64,000 bases of DNA from Microbispora amethystogenes. Lineage in GTDB: Bacteria; Actinomycetota; Actinomycetes; Streptosporangiales; Streptosporangiaceae. This document shows positions 26,849 through 35,332 of this stretch, in pieces (position 1 is the first letter of the stretch; each line of letters opens with the position of its first letter). The DNA is taken from the NCBI RefSeq assembly GCF_016863015.1, contig NZ_BOOB01000026.1:83675-147674 (forward strand), read 5' to 3'. The notes below the pieces were generated by a model. That model searched no databases. It was not told the origin of the DNA and was given only the letters and a program-made list of their open reading frames with translations. A program made the translations under genes and the position numbers.

Positions 26849-27232
26849 ATGACGAACGAGATGACCGCGGGCAGGGGCGCGGCGCGGACCCTGGCGGCGA
26901 AGACGCCCGGCTGGATGGTCTGGTACGGCGAGCGCACCGGCAGCTTCTGGGCCGTCCCCCGGGTGACGACGCGGGTCGTGGCCCGTCTGCTGGAGGCGCC
27001 CACGGCGGGCGACCTCGAAGAGGAGATCAGGAAGGCCGAGGGCCGGTCGCCCCGTCAGGCCACCACCCCCGAACAGCCGGCACGCGAGCAGCCGGCACGT
27101 GAACAGGCCGGGTCCGAGCAGCCGGCGCCGGGCGGCCGGGTGCCGGATGACCGAGGCTCCAGTGATGACGCGCCGCGCCACCGGAGGCCCGCCGCCGATC
27201 CCCAGGCTCCCCGAGTCCCCGTCACCCACTGA
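26849..27232 (+). CDS. Hypothetical protein with conserved N-terminal segment
   Basis: 127 residues. The N-terminal 65 (TPGWMVWYGERTGSFWAVPR through LLEAPTAGDLEEEI) look like a conserved, folded actinobacterial module; the C-terminal half is a Pro/Glu/Arg low-complexity tail containing repeats QPAREQPARE. Ribosome site gcgggagga precedes ATG 26849. No signal or membrane segment. Function unknown. Confidence 0.65.
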   Translation: MTNEMTAGRGAARTLAAKTPGWMVWYGERTGSFWAVPRVTTRVVARLLEAPTAGDLEEEIRKAEGRSPRQATTPEQPAREQPAREQAGSEQPAPGGRVPDDRGSSDDAPRHRRPAADPQAPRVPVTH

Positions 27233-27402
27233 CCCGCGCCGGGTACACGCGACCGGGGCGCCATGTCTCTGCTGTGCGGCCCCCGTCCGCAGCAGGTCCA
27301 GGGCGTCCATCACCGGCCGGTACGCGTTCTGATGAACGGGCTTCGCCATACCGGATGGGGGACCTGGATGAACCCTCCAGGCCGGTGACGCGTCCCCTGG
27401 AT

Positions 27403-28230
27403 GTGAAGAGATCGCGTCTGGCCGTCATCGCGCTGCTCGCGTCGTTGTGCGCCTGCGGCCAGTCTGATGCCGGTCAGGTATCCACTGTGGCCGGGACCGA
27501 GACGATCGTGTTGCCGCGGGCCGATCAGCCCACAGCGCACCGGCCCACCCTGGAGCGGCTCAAGCGAGAGGCGGCGTCGTCGGGTCGGCCCTTGGAGGAG
27601 GTCGTCAAGCGGTACGCGAGCCGGGTGGCGGCCACCTCGTCGCCCAAGCCGACGGACTTCGAGGGTTACGACCCCGCGGTGACCGACCCGGACGTGGTGA
27701 TCGACGACATTCCCTACGCCGAGCTGGTCGACCTCGGGACCATCGCCAAATCGGAGGGCATCTCCTACGAGGAGGCCATCGACCGCTTCGGCTCACAGTC
27801 GTCCAACAGCCGGGTGATCGACCAACTGAATGCGGAGTTCCCCGACGAGATCTCCGGCGTCAGCTACGTCGACGACCACCGGGGGCTGCGTGTCGGCTTC
27901 AAGGGTCCCATCCCGGCTCGCGCGATCGAGCTGGCTCGGACCCTCCCCATGGAGGTCACCCTGATCGGCGGCAAGGGATTCTCGGCCGCGGAGCTCCGGC
28001 GGGCCCAGGACGCGGTCGTCTCCTGGCTCCGATCCCGTCCTGAGGTGGCCACGATGACGGCGCACCCAGATGACGAGACCGGCCAGGTCAAAGTCATACT
28101 GCAGCCGAAGGTGATGCCGGGCGACGCGGAGGAGTTCACGCGTGGGCTTCGGCTCCCCCAGCTGGACAATCCGTACATCACCGTTGAGGTCACACTCTCC
28201 GCCGAATCGGTCGCCGTTCGCCCGCTGTGA
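27403..28230 (+). CDS. Lipoprotein of unknown function
   Basis: 275 residues. A short positively charged start MKRSRLAVIALLASLCAC gives a lipoprotein signal with lipobox LCAC. The mature part is acidic and looks like two alpha/beta repeats; the segment IPYAELVDLGTIAKSEGISY and later GLRVGFKGPIPARAIELAR recall inhibitor- or propeptide-like folds of secreted proteases, though no protease domain follows. Start GTG 27403 chosen because it gives a standard n-region; GTG 27385 and ATG 27355 are alternatives. Confidence 0.7.
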   Translation: MKRSRLAVIALLASLCACGQSDAGQVSTVAGTETIVLPRADQPTAHRPTLERLKREAASSGRPLEEVVKRYASRVAATSSPKPTDFEGYDPAVTDPDVVIDDIPYAELVDLGTIAKSEGISYEEAIDRFGSQSSNSRVIDQLNAEFPDEISGVSYVDDHRGLRVGFKGPIPARAIELARTLPMEVTLIGGKGFSAAELRRAQDAVVSWLRSRPEVATMTAHPDDETGQVKVILQPKVMPGDAEEFTRGLRLPQLDNPYITVEVTLSAESVAVRPL

Positions 28231-28603
28231 GGGCCACCGGCGCCACGCGGCGCGCCGCGGAATTGTGTCCGGGCGGATGGCCGTCCCAGGGGATTAGGAC
28301 CGGTCCAAAATTGACATGCGTCCGCAAACACGGTTGACATTGTCCGTAATGCTAGGGAATGGCGGCCGGTGGCGCAACATTCAACTACTCGCCGGTACCA
28401 CTTCTTCATCATGGCCCCGTCTGACCTGCGGAGATGCTGAAAATATCTAGATCTGCCGCCCAATACGCACCATTGTGGACGCATTTCCGGATGAGAATGA
28501 CATAATGCGTGGGAGCGCTCCCGCGCTCGCGGCTGCATTCTTCGCAGCGCCCATACGGCACGCCTGCCCCAGGGGCATGGTGGAAGGAAGGTGCCGCGTC
28601 TCC
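28231..28603. other. 373-base leader/promoter region of the glycan operon
   Basis: No gene seen. It contains two TTGACAT direct copies (28311 and 28334), an AT-rich patch (about 28436-28470) and a CebR/LacI-type operator at 28510-28523 preceded by cataat. These suggest a regulated promoter for the operon that starts at 28604. Confidence 0.5.
28510..28523. promoter_or_regulatory. LacI/CebR-type operator before the glycan operon
   Basis: TGGGAGCGCTCCCG matches 13 of 14 positions of TGGGAGCGCTCCCA, the palindrome bound by CebR-type LacI regulators in Streptomyces. A -10-like CATAAT (28501-28506) lies just upstream, so repressor bound here would block initiation. Confidence 0.6.
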
Positions 28604-29314
28604 ATGACGGCATTCGGCGAAAGTCCTCCGTCCCGGCCGCGTCTCGACGGAAATCTTCCGGCGGACGTCGTCCGCGCCGGCTCCCGCCCCTGGGCGCCCC
28701 ACGTGTGGTGGATGGCCCTGGTCGTCGGTGCCGCCGGCACCGGTTTCGTGTGGCTGGCCACGCCGCACACCAGGGAGATCCAGTCGCCCTGGCAGATGGT
28801 GGCCAAGCTCCTCGCGTTCGCCTGCCTGTGTGTGGCGATAGCGGTCTTCCCCTGGGTGTCGCCACGGTTGAACTGGCTGCTCTACGTCCCGTTCGTTCTC
28901 TTCACGGGTTATCTGATCCCGAGGATCAGCTGGTTCTACTACGGAGACGGCGCGCGGGCCCAGGGCGACAGCTTCTACACGCATCTGTATCTGCTGCTCT
29001 ATCCGGGCATCGTGCTCACGGTCGCCGCCGCGTACCGGATCGGCGGGGGCACGCCGGGCCGCTGCCTGAAGATCATGGCGACCGGTGTCCTCATCGTGTT
29101 CTCCGGCTTCCTCGACATCATGTGGTTCGTCGCCAATCCCGTCGAGATTCCCGAGGTCATCGACGCGCCGCACATCAACCTGTTCACCGGGGGGCCGATC
29201 TCGTTCGGCGCGACGATCGTGTTCGCGCTCGTGCACGTCCCGGTCATCGTCGGGATCAACCTGCTTCCCCTGGACCGCTGGATCGGCCGTCTGCTCGGCG
29301 CGGACGACCGCTGA
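28604..29314 (+). CDS. Polytopic membrane protein of unknown function, first gene of glycan operon
   Basis: 236 residues with six hydrophobic helices; the last third has PVEIPEVIDAPHINLFTG and a large extracytoplasmic-looking loop around SWFYYGDGARAQGDSFY. Start at ATG 28604; ggaaggaagg lies about 13 bases upstream, and the in-frame upstream extension is not membrane-like. It precedes the glycosyltransferases by about 50 bases. No catalytic motif seen; a role as glycan export or scaffold component is inference from position. Confidence 0.65.
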   Translation: MTAFGESPPSRPRLDGNLPADVVRAGSRPWAPHVWWMALVVGAAGTGFVWLATPHTREIQSPWQMVAKLLAFACLCVAIAVFPWVSPRLNWLLYVPFVLFTGYLIPRISWFYYGDGARAQGDSFYTHLYLLLYPGIVLTVAAAYRIGGGTPGRCLKIMATGVLIVFSGFLDIMWFVANPVEIPEVIDAPHINLFTGGPISFGATIVFALVHVPVIVGINLLPLDRWIGRLLGADDR

Positions 29315-29365
29315 TCCGCTCCCTCGTCTCCCCGCAATCCGATATATCCCGAGGAGGCCAGTGCT

Positions 29366-30136
29366 GTGGACATCTCCGTGGCCGCGCCCGCGTACAACGA
29401 GGCGGAGACCATCGCGGCCTCGGTCGGCGAGTGGCAGGAGTATCTGGAGAACAACCCCGCCGTCGGCGACTGGGAGATCGTCGTCTGCGACGACGGCAGC
29501 GGTGACGCGACCGGCGAGATCCTCGCCGGTCTGCGGGCCCGGTGCCCGCGCCTCGTCGTCGTCACGCATCGGCCCAACCAGGGCGCGGGCGCGGCGATCG
29601 CCACCGCCATCGCCCACACCCGGCTCGACTGGGTCGTGCTGCTCGACTCCGACGGCCAGTTCCCGATCGCCAACCTCGACCGGGTCATCCCGCGGATCGA
29701 GGCCGGGGAGGCCCTGGCGTTCTCCGGCGCCCGGATCAGGAAGGCCGACGGCGCGGCGTACCGCTGGGGGTCGGCGGCCAGCGGCGCGGTCAGCAACCTG
29801 CTGCACGGCACCCGTTACCGCGACTTCAACTCGATCTTCAAGGTGGTGTACGGCCCGCTGTTCCGGGCCCTGCCCCTGGAGTCGGGCGGCATGAACTGCT
29901 CGACCGAGATCACCGCCCGGGTCGCCGAGATCGGCCACGAGTGGGTGGAGGTCCCCATCGAGCACCGCGAGCGCGGCGGGGGACGGCGCGGCTGGCGGTT
30001 CTGGCGCGGTGCGCGCGACCGTGCCCTGTTCGTCGCCTATCTCGGGTTCCGCCACTGGCTGCTGCGCCGGGGGGTCCTGCGGCCGCCTGCGACCGGAGCC
30101 GTCGCGCCCGCGCCGGTCGCCGAGGAGGCCCGATGA
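29366..30136 (+). CDS. Glycosyltransferase family 2
   Basis: 256-residue GT-A fold enzyme. Nucleotide-sugar motifs are ISVAAPAYNEAETI, the DDGSGDATGE loop and the metal-binding DSD in VVLLDSDGQFP. The region FNSIFKVVYGPLF resembles dolichyl-phosphate-mannose-synthase-like GT2, so transfer to a lipid carrier is possible, but no C-terminal membrane anchors are present. GTG start behind gaggagg; the stop overlaps the next gene by four bases. Confidence 0.88.
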   Translation: MDISVAAPAYNEAETIAASVGEWQEYLENNPAVGDWEIVVCDDGSGDATGEILAGLRARCPRLVVVTHRPNQGAGAAIATAIAHTRLDWVVLLDSDGQFPIANLDRVIPRIEAGEALAFSGARIRKADGAAYRWGSAASGAVSNLLHGTRYRDFNSIFKVVYGPLFRALPLESGGMNCSTEITARVAEIGHEWVEVPIEHRERGGGRRGWRFWRGARDRALFVAYLGFRHWLLRRGVLRPPATGAVAPAPVAEEAR

Positions 30137-31347
30137 GCGTCGCGGTCACCATGTTCAACGGCGGACGCGGAGCGGCCAGCATCGCGAGGGGCATGCTGAG
30201 CACTCCCGGCGTCGGTCTGTCGCTGGTGGTGAACGGCTACGACAACGGCCAGTCCACCGGCGCGCTGCGGCGCTACCTGCCCGGGATGCTCGGGCCGTCG
30301 GACTTCCGCAAGAACCTGCTGCTCCACCTCGATCCCGCCGATCCGGCGCAGGCCGCGCTGACGACGGTGCTCGAACACCGCCTGCCGGCCGGGACCACGC
30401 CCGCCGGGCTGACCGAGGTCATCGACGCCGTCGCGGCGCGGCGCGGCCGGTTCGCCGCGCTGCCGGAGGAGGCGTCCGCGCTCGTCGCGGGGCACCTGCG
30501 CGCCTTCGCCCGGCGGCTCGCCGCCGCCCCGCACGGGTTCGACCTCGCCGACTGCGCGCTCGGCAACCTCGTGTTCGCCGGGGCGTACCTGCGGCTCGGC
30601 CGCGACTTCAACGCCGCCGTCGACGCCTGCGCCCGGGCGTTCGGCTCGCCCGTACGGCTGCTCAACGTGACCAACGGGGAGAACGCGTTCCTCGTCGCGC
30701 TGCGGCGGGACGGCACGCTGCTGGCCGACGAGGCCGACATCGTCGCGCCCCGGGACCAGCGGCGGCCGCAGGCGGCGATCACCGACCTGTTCCTGCTGCC
30801 CGAGCCGGTCGGCGGGCGGCGGCGGGCCCAACTGGAGGCGTCACCTCCCGAATGGGCGAGGGACGATCTGCTCCGGGAGCGCGCCGAGGTCACGCCGAAC
30901 CCGCGGGCGCTGGAGGCGATCATGACCGCCGACCTCATCGTGTACGGCCCGGGAACGCCGCACTCCTCGCTGCTGCCCAGCTATCTCACCCCCGGCGTGG
31001 CGGACGCCGTGGCGCGGAGCCGGGCCGCGGCGAAGGTCTTCGTCGTCAACACCCGCGACGACCACGACAGCCGGGGGCTGAGCGCGCCCGACCTCGTGGA
31101 CCGCACGCTGACGTACCTCGGCGACCCCGGCAACCGGCGGCGCCTGGTGACCCACGTCCTCAGCCACCACGGTCCGGACGTTCCGGCGGTGCCCCGCGGG
31201 GTGCTCGGGCGGGGCGAGTGGGCGGGGGCCCGCTGGCTCACCGCCGACCTGGAGGACCCCGGCCGCCCCGGCGCGCACCACGCGAGGCGTACGGCCGGCG
31301 CGCTGCTCGCCATCAGGGACGAGGCGGCGCTGGCGAGGGCCCGGTGA
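30133..31347 (+). CDS. YvcK/CofD-family protein within glycan operon
   Basis: 404 residues. The N-terminal FNGGRGAASIARGM corresponds to the GGGTG loop of YvcK/CofD proteins; NGYDNGQSTGALRRYLPG parallels the DDGGSSGRLR segment; DCALGNLVFAGAYL and DLIVYGPGTPHSSLLPSYL are the other family blocks. CofD transfers a phospholactyl group; YvcK binds UDP-sugars and controls wall metabolism. Neither role is usual in a glycan operon, and this member differs from both in the first loop. It is translationally coupled to GT2 before and HAD phosphatase after, so it should act on the same product. Confidence 0.8.
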   Translation: MSVAVTMFNGGRGAASIARGMLSTPGVGLSLVVNGYDNGQSTGALRRYLPGMLGPSDFRKNLLLHLDPADPAQAALTTVLEHRLPAGTTPAGLTEVIDAVAARRGRFAALPEEASALVAGHLRAFARRLAAAPHGFDLADCALGNLVFAGAYLRLGRDFNAAVDACARAFGSPVRLLNVTNGENAFLVALRRDGTLLADEADIVAPRDQRRPQAAITDLFLLPEPVGGRRRAQLEASPPEWARDDLLRERAEVTPNPRALEAIMTADLIVYGPGTPHSSLLPSYLTPGVADAVARSRAAAKVFVVNTRDDHDSRGLSAPDLVDRTLTYLGDPGNRRRLVTHVLSHHGPDVPAVPRGVLGRGEWAGARWLTADLEDPGRPGAHHARRTAGALLAIRDEAALARAR

Positions 31348-32036
31348 CCGATCTCCTGGCGGACGCCTGTGCCCGCCGCGTGTGGCTCTTCGACCTCGAC
31401 GGCACTCTCGTCGACTCCTGCCCGGCCCACGAGGCGGCCTTCCGGCAGGCCATCGCCGAGGTCGCGCCCGGCCTGCTCGGCTCCTTCCGGTACGCCGACC
31501 ACACCGGCGCGAGCACCCGTGAGGTGGCGCTGCGCCTGCTGGGCGACACCGAGGAGGCGGCCCGGCTGGCCCGGCTCAAGCAGCGGCTCTACCGCGAGAA
31601 CCTCGACACGGTGGCCGTGTTCCCCGGCGCGCGGCGGCTGCTCGCCCGCCTGACCGCCGCCGGCCGGGCGACGTACGTGGTCACCGGCGGCAGCCGGGCC
31701 TCGGTCGAGCGGACGCTCGCGGCGCGGTCCCTCGACGCGTACTTCATCGACGTGCTCACTGGCGACGACCTCCCGGCGAGCAAGCCCGACCCGGCCTGCT
31801 ACGCGTACGCCTGCGAGCACTGGGGGCTCGACCCCGGCGCGGTGGTGGTGCTGGAGGACTCGGCGCACGGCGTCGCGTCGGCGGTCGGCGCGGGCCTCGC
31901 GACCCTTCACGTCCACGTCGCCGAGCCGGCCCCCGGGGCGGTCGCGGCCCGAGACCTGGAGGAGATCGCCGCCCGGCTGGAGCGGGACGCGGAGAGGGAC
32001 AGCGACACGGACCTGGAGGTGAGCGGTGCGGGCTGA
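31344..32036 (+). CDS. HAD-superfamily phosphatase (beta-phosphoglucomutase-like)
   Basis: 230-residue HAD enzyme with motif I FDLDGTLVDSC, motif II VVTGGS, Lys motif in GDDLPASKPDPACY and motif IV VVLEDSAHGV. The helical cap inserted after motif I is typical of phosphoglycolate phosphatase or beta-phosphoglucomutase types. GTG overlaps the previous stop (GTGA). In this operon it could dephosphorylate or isomerise a sugar phosphate before nucleotide activation by the next enzyme. Confidence 0.87.
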   Translation: MTDLLADACARRVWLFDLDGTLVDSCPAHEAAFRQAIAEVAPGLLGSFRYADHTGASTREVALRLLGDTEEAARLARLKQRLYRENLDTVAVFPGARRLLARLTAAGRATYVVTGGSRASVERTLAARSLDAYFIDVLTGDDLPASKPDPACYAYACEHWGLDPGAVVVLEDSAHGVASAVGAGLATLHVHVAEPAPGAVAARDLEEIAARLERDAERDSDTDLEVSGAG

Positions 32037-32793
32037 GCGGATCTGCGCGGTGATCCCGGCCGCCGGGCGGGGCACCCGCCTGGGGCTCGGCATCCCGAAG
32101 ATCATGGTGGAGGTCGCCGAAGGCGTCACCGTGTGGCACGTGCTCCACCAGCGGCTCCGGCCGCACGTGGAGCACGTCCACGTCGTGATGTCCCCCGAGG
32201 GGGAGGGGCCGTTCCGCGCGCTCGCGGCGGCGGAGATCGCCGCCGGCGCGGTCTCGGTGAGCGTGCAGGAGGAGCCCACCGGCATGGGCGGGGCGATCTT
32301 CGGCGCGGCCCCGCACTGGAGCGGCCACGACGTGGTCCTCGTGGTCTGGGGCGACCAGGCGAACCTGTCGCCGTCGACGGTCCGCCGGGTCGCCGAGACC
32401 CACGAGAAGGGCCTCACGCTGCCGCTCGTGCCGATGCCGGACCCGTACGTGGAGTACGAGCTGGACGATCAGGGCGTGCTGACGCGGGTGCGGCAGTCCA
32501 GGGAGGGCGACGAGTGCCGTCCCGGCGGGCTCGGTGACGTGGGCGTGTTCTGCCTCGACGTCGCCGGGCTGCACGAGGAGTGGACGCGCCACCTGGGACA
32601 GGCGGCAGTGGGGGCGACGCTGGGGGCGCGCACCGGGGAGGTCAACTTCCTGCCGTTCCTGCCGCACCTGTCGCGGGAGCGGGGCTGGCCGCTGACCGTG
32701 GTGCCGGTCGCCGATCCCGGCGAGGCGCGTGGTGTCAACACGGCCGACGACCTCGAGTTCGCCCGGAGGGCCTACCTGCGGTGGGCGCGCTGA
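32026..32793 (+). CDS. Sugar-phosphate nucleotidyltransferase-like protein
   Basis: 255 residues of NTP-transferase type. The pyrophosphorylase signature is VIPAAGRGTRLGLGIPKIM (GxGTRxxxxxPK), and a metal-binding Asp lies in VVLVVWGDQANLS. It would activate a sugar-1-phosphate or similar phosphate compound to its nucleotide form. Start GTG 32026 overlaps the HAD gene by 11 bases and it overlaps the flippase gene by 13, a very compact arrangement. Confidence 0.85.
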   Translation: MRAERICAVIPAAGRGTRLGLGIPKIMVEVAEGVTVWHVLHQRLRPHVEHVHVVMSPEGEGPFRALAAAEIAAGAVSVSVQEEPTGMGGAIFGAAPHWSGHDVVLVVWGDQANLSPSTVRRVAETHEKGLTLPLVPMPDPYVEYELDDQGVLTRVRQSREGDECRPGGLGDVGVFCLDVAGLHEEWTRHLGQAAVGATLGARTGEVNFLPFLPHLSRERGWPLTVVPVADPGEARGVNTADDLEFARRAYLRWAR

Positions 32794-34070
32794 CGGAGCG
32801 GGCGGCCGCGCTGCTGGCCGCCCACCGCTGGGCCGCCGGGCCCACGCTGGTCAGCACCGTGGCCAGCGGCACGGCCGCCGCGACCACGCTCGTCATCGCC
32901 CGGGGCGCCGGCGCCGCGGCGTTCGGCCACTTCACCGTCGTCCTGTCGATCGCGCTGATCGTCACGGTCGGCATGCTGATGAGCGTCAACCTCGTCATGT
33001 TCCAGGAGCTGCCGCGGGCCGAGCCCGGCGAGCGGCCGGCCCTGGTGACCACGGCGCTGCTGTCGACGCTCGTGCTGGGCGCGGCCGTGTTCGCCGCCGG
33101 GCTGCTGGCCGCCGCGCCGCTGACCGCCGCGCTCGGCGTGGACGCCCGCACGCTGGCCTTCGCGCTCGCGCTGGCGTTGTCGATGACGCTCAACCAGCTC
33201 ACCGAGAGCTTCCTGCGGGGGTTGAAGCGGTTCCGCCTCGTCGCGTGGCTCAAGCTCGCCGTGGCGGTCGCCTACCTGGGCACCGCCGTGTTCTGCCTGC
33301 TCGTCCTGGACGTGCGCGACGCGGAGCCGTACCTCGTCGCGCTGATCGGCACGAACCTCGTGTTCGCCGCGCTCTCCTTCGCCGGGTTCGAGGTCAGGCC
33401 GAGGCTCTGGTCGCGGGCGCTGGCCCGCTCGATGTACCGGCACGGCGCGTACGTCACCGCCATCGGCGCGCTCACCGCCGTGGCGTTCGGGGTCGACGTG
33501 ATCTTCCTGAACCACTGGGCGCCCCGGGCCGACGTGGGCGTCTACTCCGTCTACAACGGCTTCCCCAAGCGGCTGCTGGGCGTGGTCTTCACCGACGGCG
33601 TCGGCCTGGTGCTGCTGCCCACGCTGGCGACCCTGGACAAGCCCGCGGTGATGCGGCGGATCGCCCGGCTCGGCCCGGCCGTCTTCGGGGCCACCGCGGT
33701 GTTCTCGTTCGCGGCGAGCACGGTCTTCTTCCTGCTGATGGGCGGGGAGTATCCGTACTCGCTCGGCCTGATGGCCCTGTCGGCGCTGGGGATCGGCGCG
33801 CACACGGTCTTCAACCTCTACCAGGTCGCGTTGACGATGGACGGGGTGCGGGGGGCCCGGGTGCTCATCGGCTGCCTGCTGGCCGGCACGCCGCTCGCGC
33901 TCGGCTGCCAGGCGGCGTTCATCGCCTGGCAGGGCCTGACCGGCGGGCTGGTGGCCTTCGCCCTGACCAATCTCATCCTCGTGGCCGTCGTGGTGGCCGC
34001 CTGCGCCCGGTTGTACCGGCCCGGCGGCACACCGGCGGCCGTGACCGGCGCACGGGAGGCACGGCGATGA
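32781..34070 (+). CDS. Polysaccharide flippase (Wzx/MATE-like)
   Basis: 429-residue membrane protein with about twelve hydrophobic helices, typical of oligosaccharide flippases (polysaccharide biosynthesis protein family). ITVVLSIALIVTVGML-type helices and the RSMYRHGAYVTAIGALTAVA segment are characteristic. It would move lipid-linked glycan units across the membrane. GTG 32781 was chosen because it begins just before the first helix; it overlaps the previous gene, and its stop overlaps the GT4 start by four bases. No polymerase or ligase is seen nearby. Confidence 0.83.
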   Translation: MGALTERAAALLAAHRWAAGPTLVSTVASGTAAATTLVIARGAGAAAFGHFTVVLSIALIVTVGMLMSVNLVMFQELPRAEPGERPALVTTALLSTLVLGAAVFAAGLLAAAPLTAALGVDARTLAFALALALSMTLNQLTESFLRGLKRFRLVAWLKLAVAVAYLGTAVFCLLVLDVRDAEPYLVALIGTNLVFAALSFAGFEVRPRLWSRALARSMYRHGAYVTAIGALTAVAFGVDVIFLNHWAPRADVGVYSVYNGFPKRLLGVVFTDGVGLVLLPTLATLDKPAVMRRIARLGPAVFGATAVFSFAASTVFFLLMGGEYPYSLGLMALSALGIGAHTVFNLYQVALTMDGVRGARVLIGCLLAGTPLALGCQAAFIAWQGLTGGLVAFALTNLILVAVVVAACARLYRPGGTPAAVTGAREARR

Positions 34071-35332
34071 GGATCGCCTTCGTCATCAACCAGTTTCCGC
34101 CCAACATCACGGCGGGGCTCGGCCGGTACGCCGAGATGATCGCGCCGCACCTGTCGGGCGGCCACGACCTCGCCGTCCTCACCCTGAACGACGGCGGGCT
34201 GCCGGTGTGGGACCGGGCGGACGGCGTCACGGTGTACCGCCCGCGCGGGCGGGTGCTCGCGTGGGTGCTCGGCGCGGTCGCCCGTGGGCGGCGGCTCAAC
34301 CGCACCCGCGGCGCGGAGTTCCTCCTGCTCGCCCTGAGCGTCGTGGTGAGCAACTGGCGTTACTTCCTGCTGCTGCGGCGGCTGCCGCCCGCCCGGCGGC
34401 CGGACGTCGTCGCCGTCCACGACTCGACGAACTTCCTGTGCGGCCTGCTGAGCCACTATGTGCTGCGGCTCCCGGTGGTGTTCCACGTCCACACGACCGA
34501 GTACGGCGTGGCGCGGCAGCGCAGCATCACCGACCCGCTCGGCCTGTTCGCCGCGCTGGAGCGGTGGCTGGCGCGGATCTCCCGCCGGGTCGTGGTGGCC
34601 ACCCCCGAGGTCCGCGAGCAACTGCTCGCGGCGGGATGGGACCGGACGCCGATCGACGTCGTCCGGCTGGGCGGCACGTACGAACGGGTGGTCGCCGCCC
34701 CCGGCTTCGACCGGGAGAGGCTGCGGCTGGGGGCGGCGGATCTCCGCGCCCGGCTCGGCATCGGCGCGCAGGACCCGGTGCTGCTGTTCGTCGGCCGGAT
34801 CGAACGGCAGAAGGGCGTCTACGAACTGCTGGAGGCGATGCCCGCGATCGCCGCGGCCGTGCCCGGCCTGCGCCTGGTGATCGTGGGGGAGGGCGACGAG
34901 GACGGCGTGCGGCGCATCGCCGCCGGGTTGGGGCTCGGCGACCGGGTGCTGACCAGCGGCGGTTTCGTGGACGGCGAGGCCCTGCTGGAGCACTACGCGA
35001 TGGCCGACGCCTGCGTCTTCCCCTCGCTGTTCGAGCCGTTCGGGCTGGTGGCGACCGAGGCGATGGCCCTCGCCCGCCCGGTGATCCTGGGCGACGGCTT
35101 CTCCCGGATCTTCCTCGGCGACCCCGCCGAGCCCGCCGTGCGGTTCGTACGGGCCGACGACCCCGGTGACATCGCCGAGGGGGTCGCCGAGGTCATGGGC
35201 GACGCGGACCTGCGCCGGACGCTCGCCGAGCGGGGGGAGCGGCTGGTGCGCGAGACGCTGAGCTGGCGCCGCGCCGCCGACGAGACGCTCGCGGTGTACG
35301 CCGAATCGGCGGGGAAGGACGGCGGCCGGTGA
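34067..35332 (+). CDS. Glycosyltransferase family 4
   Basis: 421-residue GT-B enzyme. The N-terminal acceptor domain starts RIAFVINQFPPNITAGLGRY; the donor-binding domain has LLFVGRIERQKGVYELLEA and the E-x7-E motif in FPSLFEPFGLVATEAMAL. GT4 enzymes retain stereochemistry and commonly use GDP-mannose, UDP-GlcNAc or UDP-glucose. ATG overlaps the flippase stop, and the next GT2 gene overlaps its stop, so it is part of the same translation chain. Confidence 0.92.
   Translation: MRIAFVINQFPPNITAGLGRYAEMIAPHLSGGHDLAVLTLNDGGLPVWDRADGVTVYRPRGRVLAWVLGAVARGRRLNRTRGAEFLLLALSVVVSNWRYFLLLRRLPPARRPDVVAVHDSTNFLCGLLSHYVLRLPVVFHVHTTEYGVARQRSITDPLGLFAALERWLARISRRVVVATPEVREQLLAAGWDRTPIDVVRLGGTYERVVAAPGFDRERLRLGAADLRARLGIGAQDPVLLFVGRIERQKGVYELLEAMPAIAAAVPGLRLVIVGEGDEDGVRRIAAGLGLGDRVLTSGGFVDGEALLEHYAMADACVFPSLFEPFGLVATEAMALARPVILGDGFSRIFLGDPAEPAVRFVRADDPGDIAEGVAEVMGDADLRRTLAERGERLVRETLSWRRAADETLAVYAESAGKDGGR

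Noticed and set aside
26672..27349. Minus-strand open frame of 225 codons over 26849-27232
   Set aside because: Antisense of the better-supported plus-strand gene with ribosome site; Arg/Pro/Gly composition without motif.
28311..28339. Two TTGACA boxes as a definite tandem promoter
   Set aside because: No good -10 hexamer stands 16-18 bases downstream of either, so only noted within the intergenic entry.
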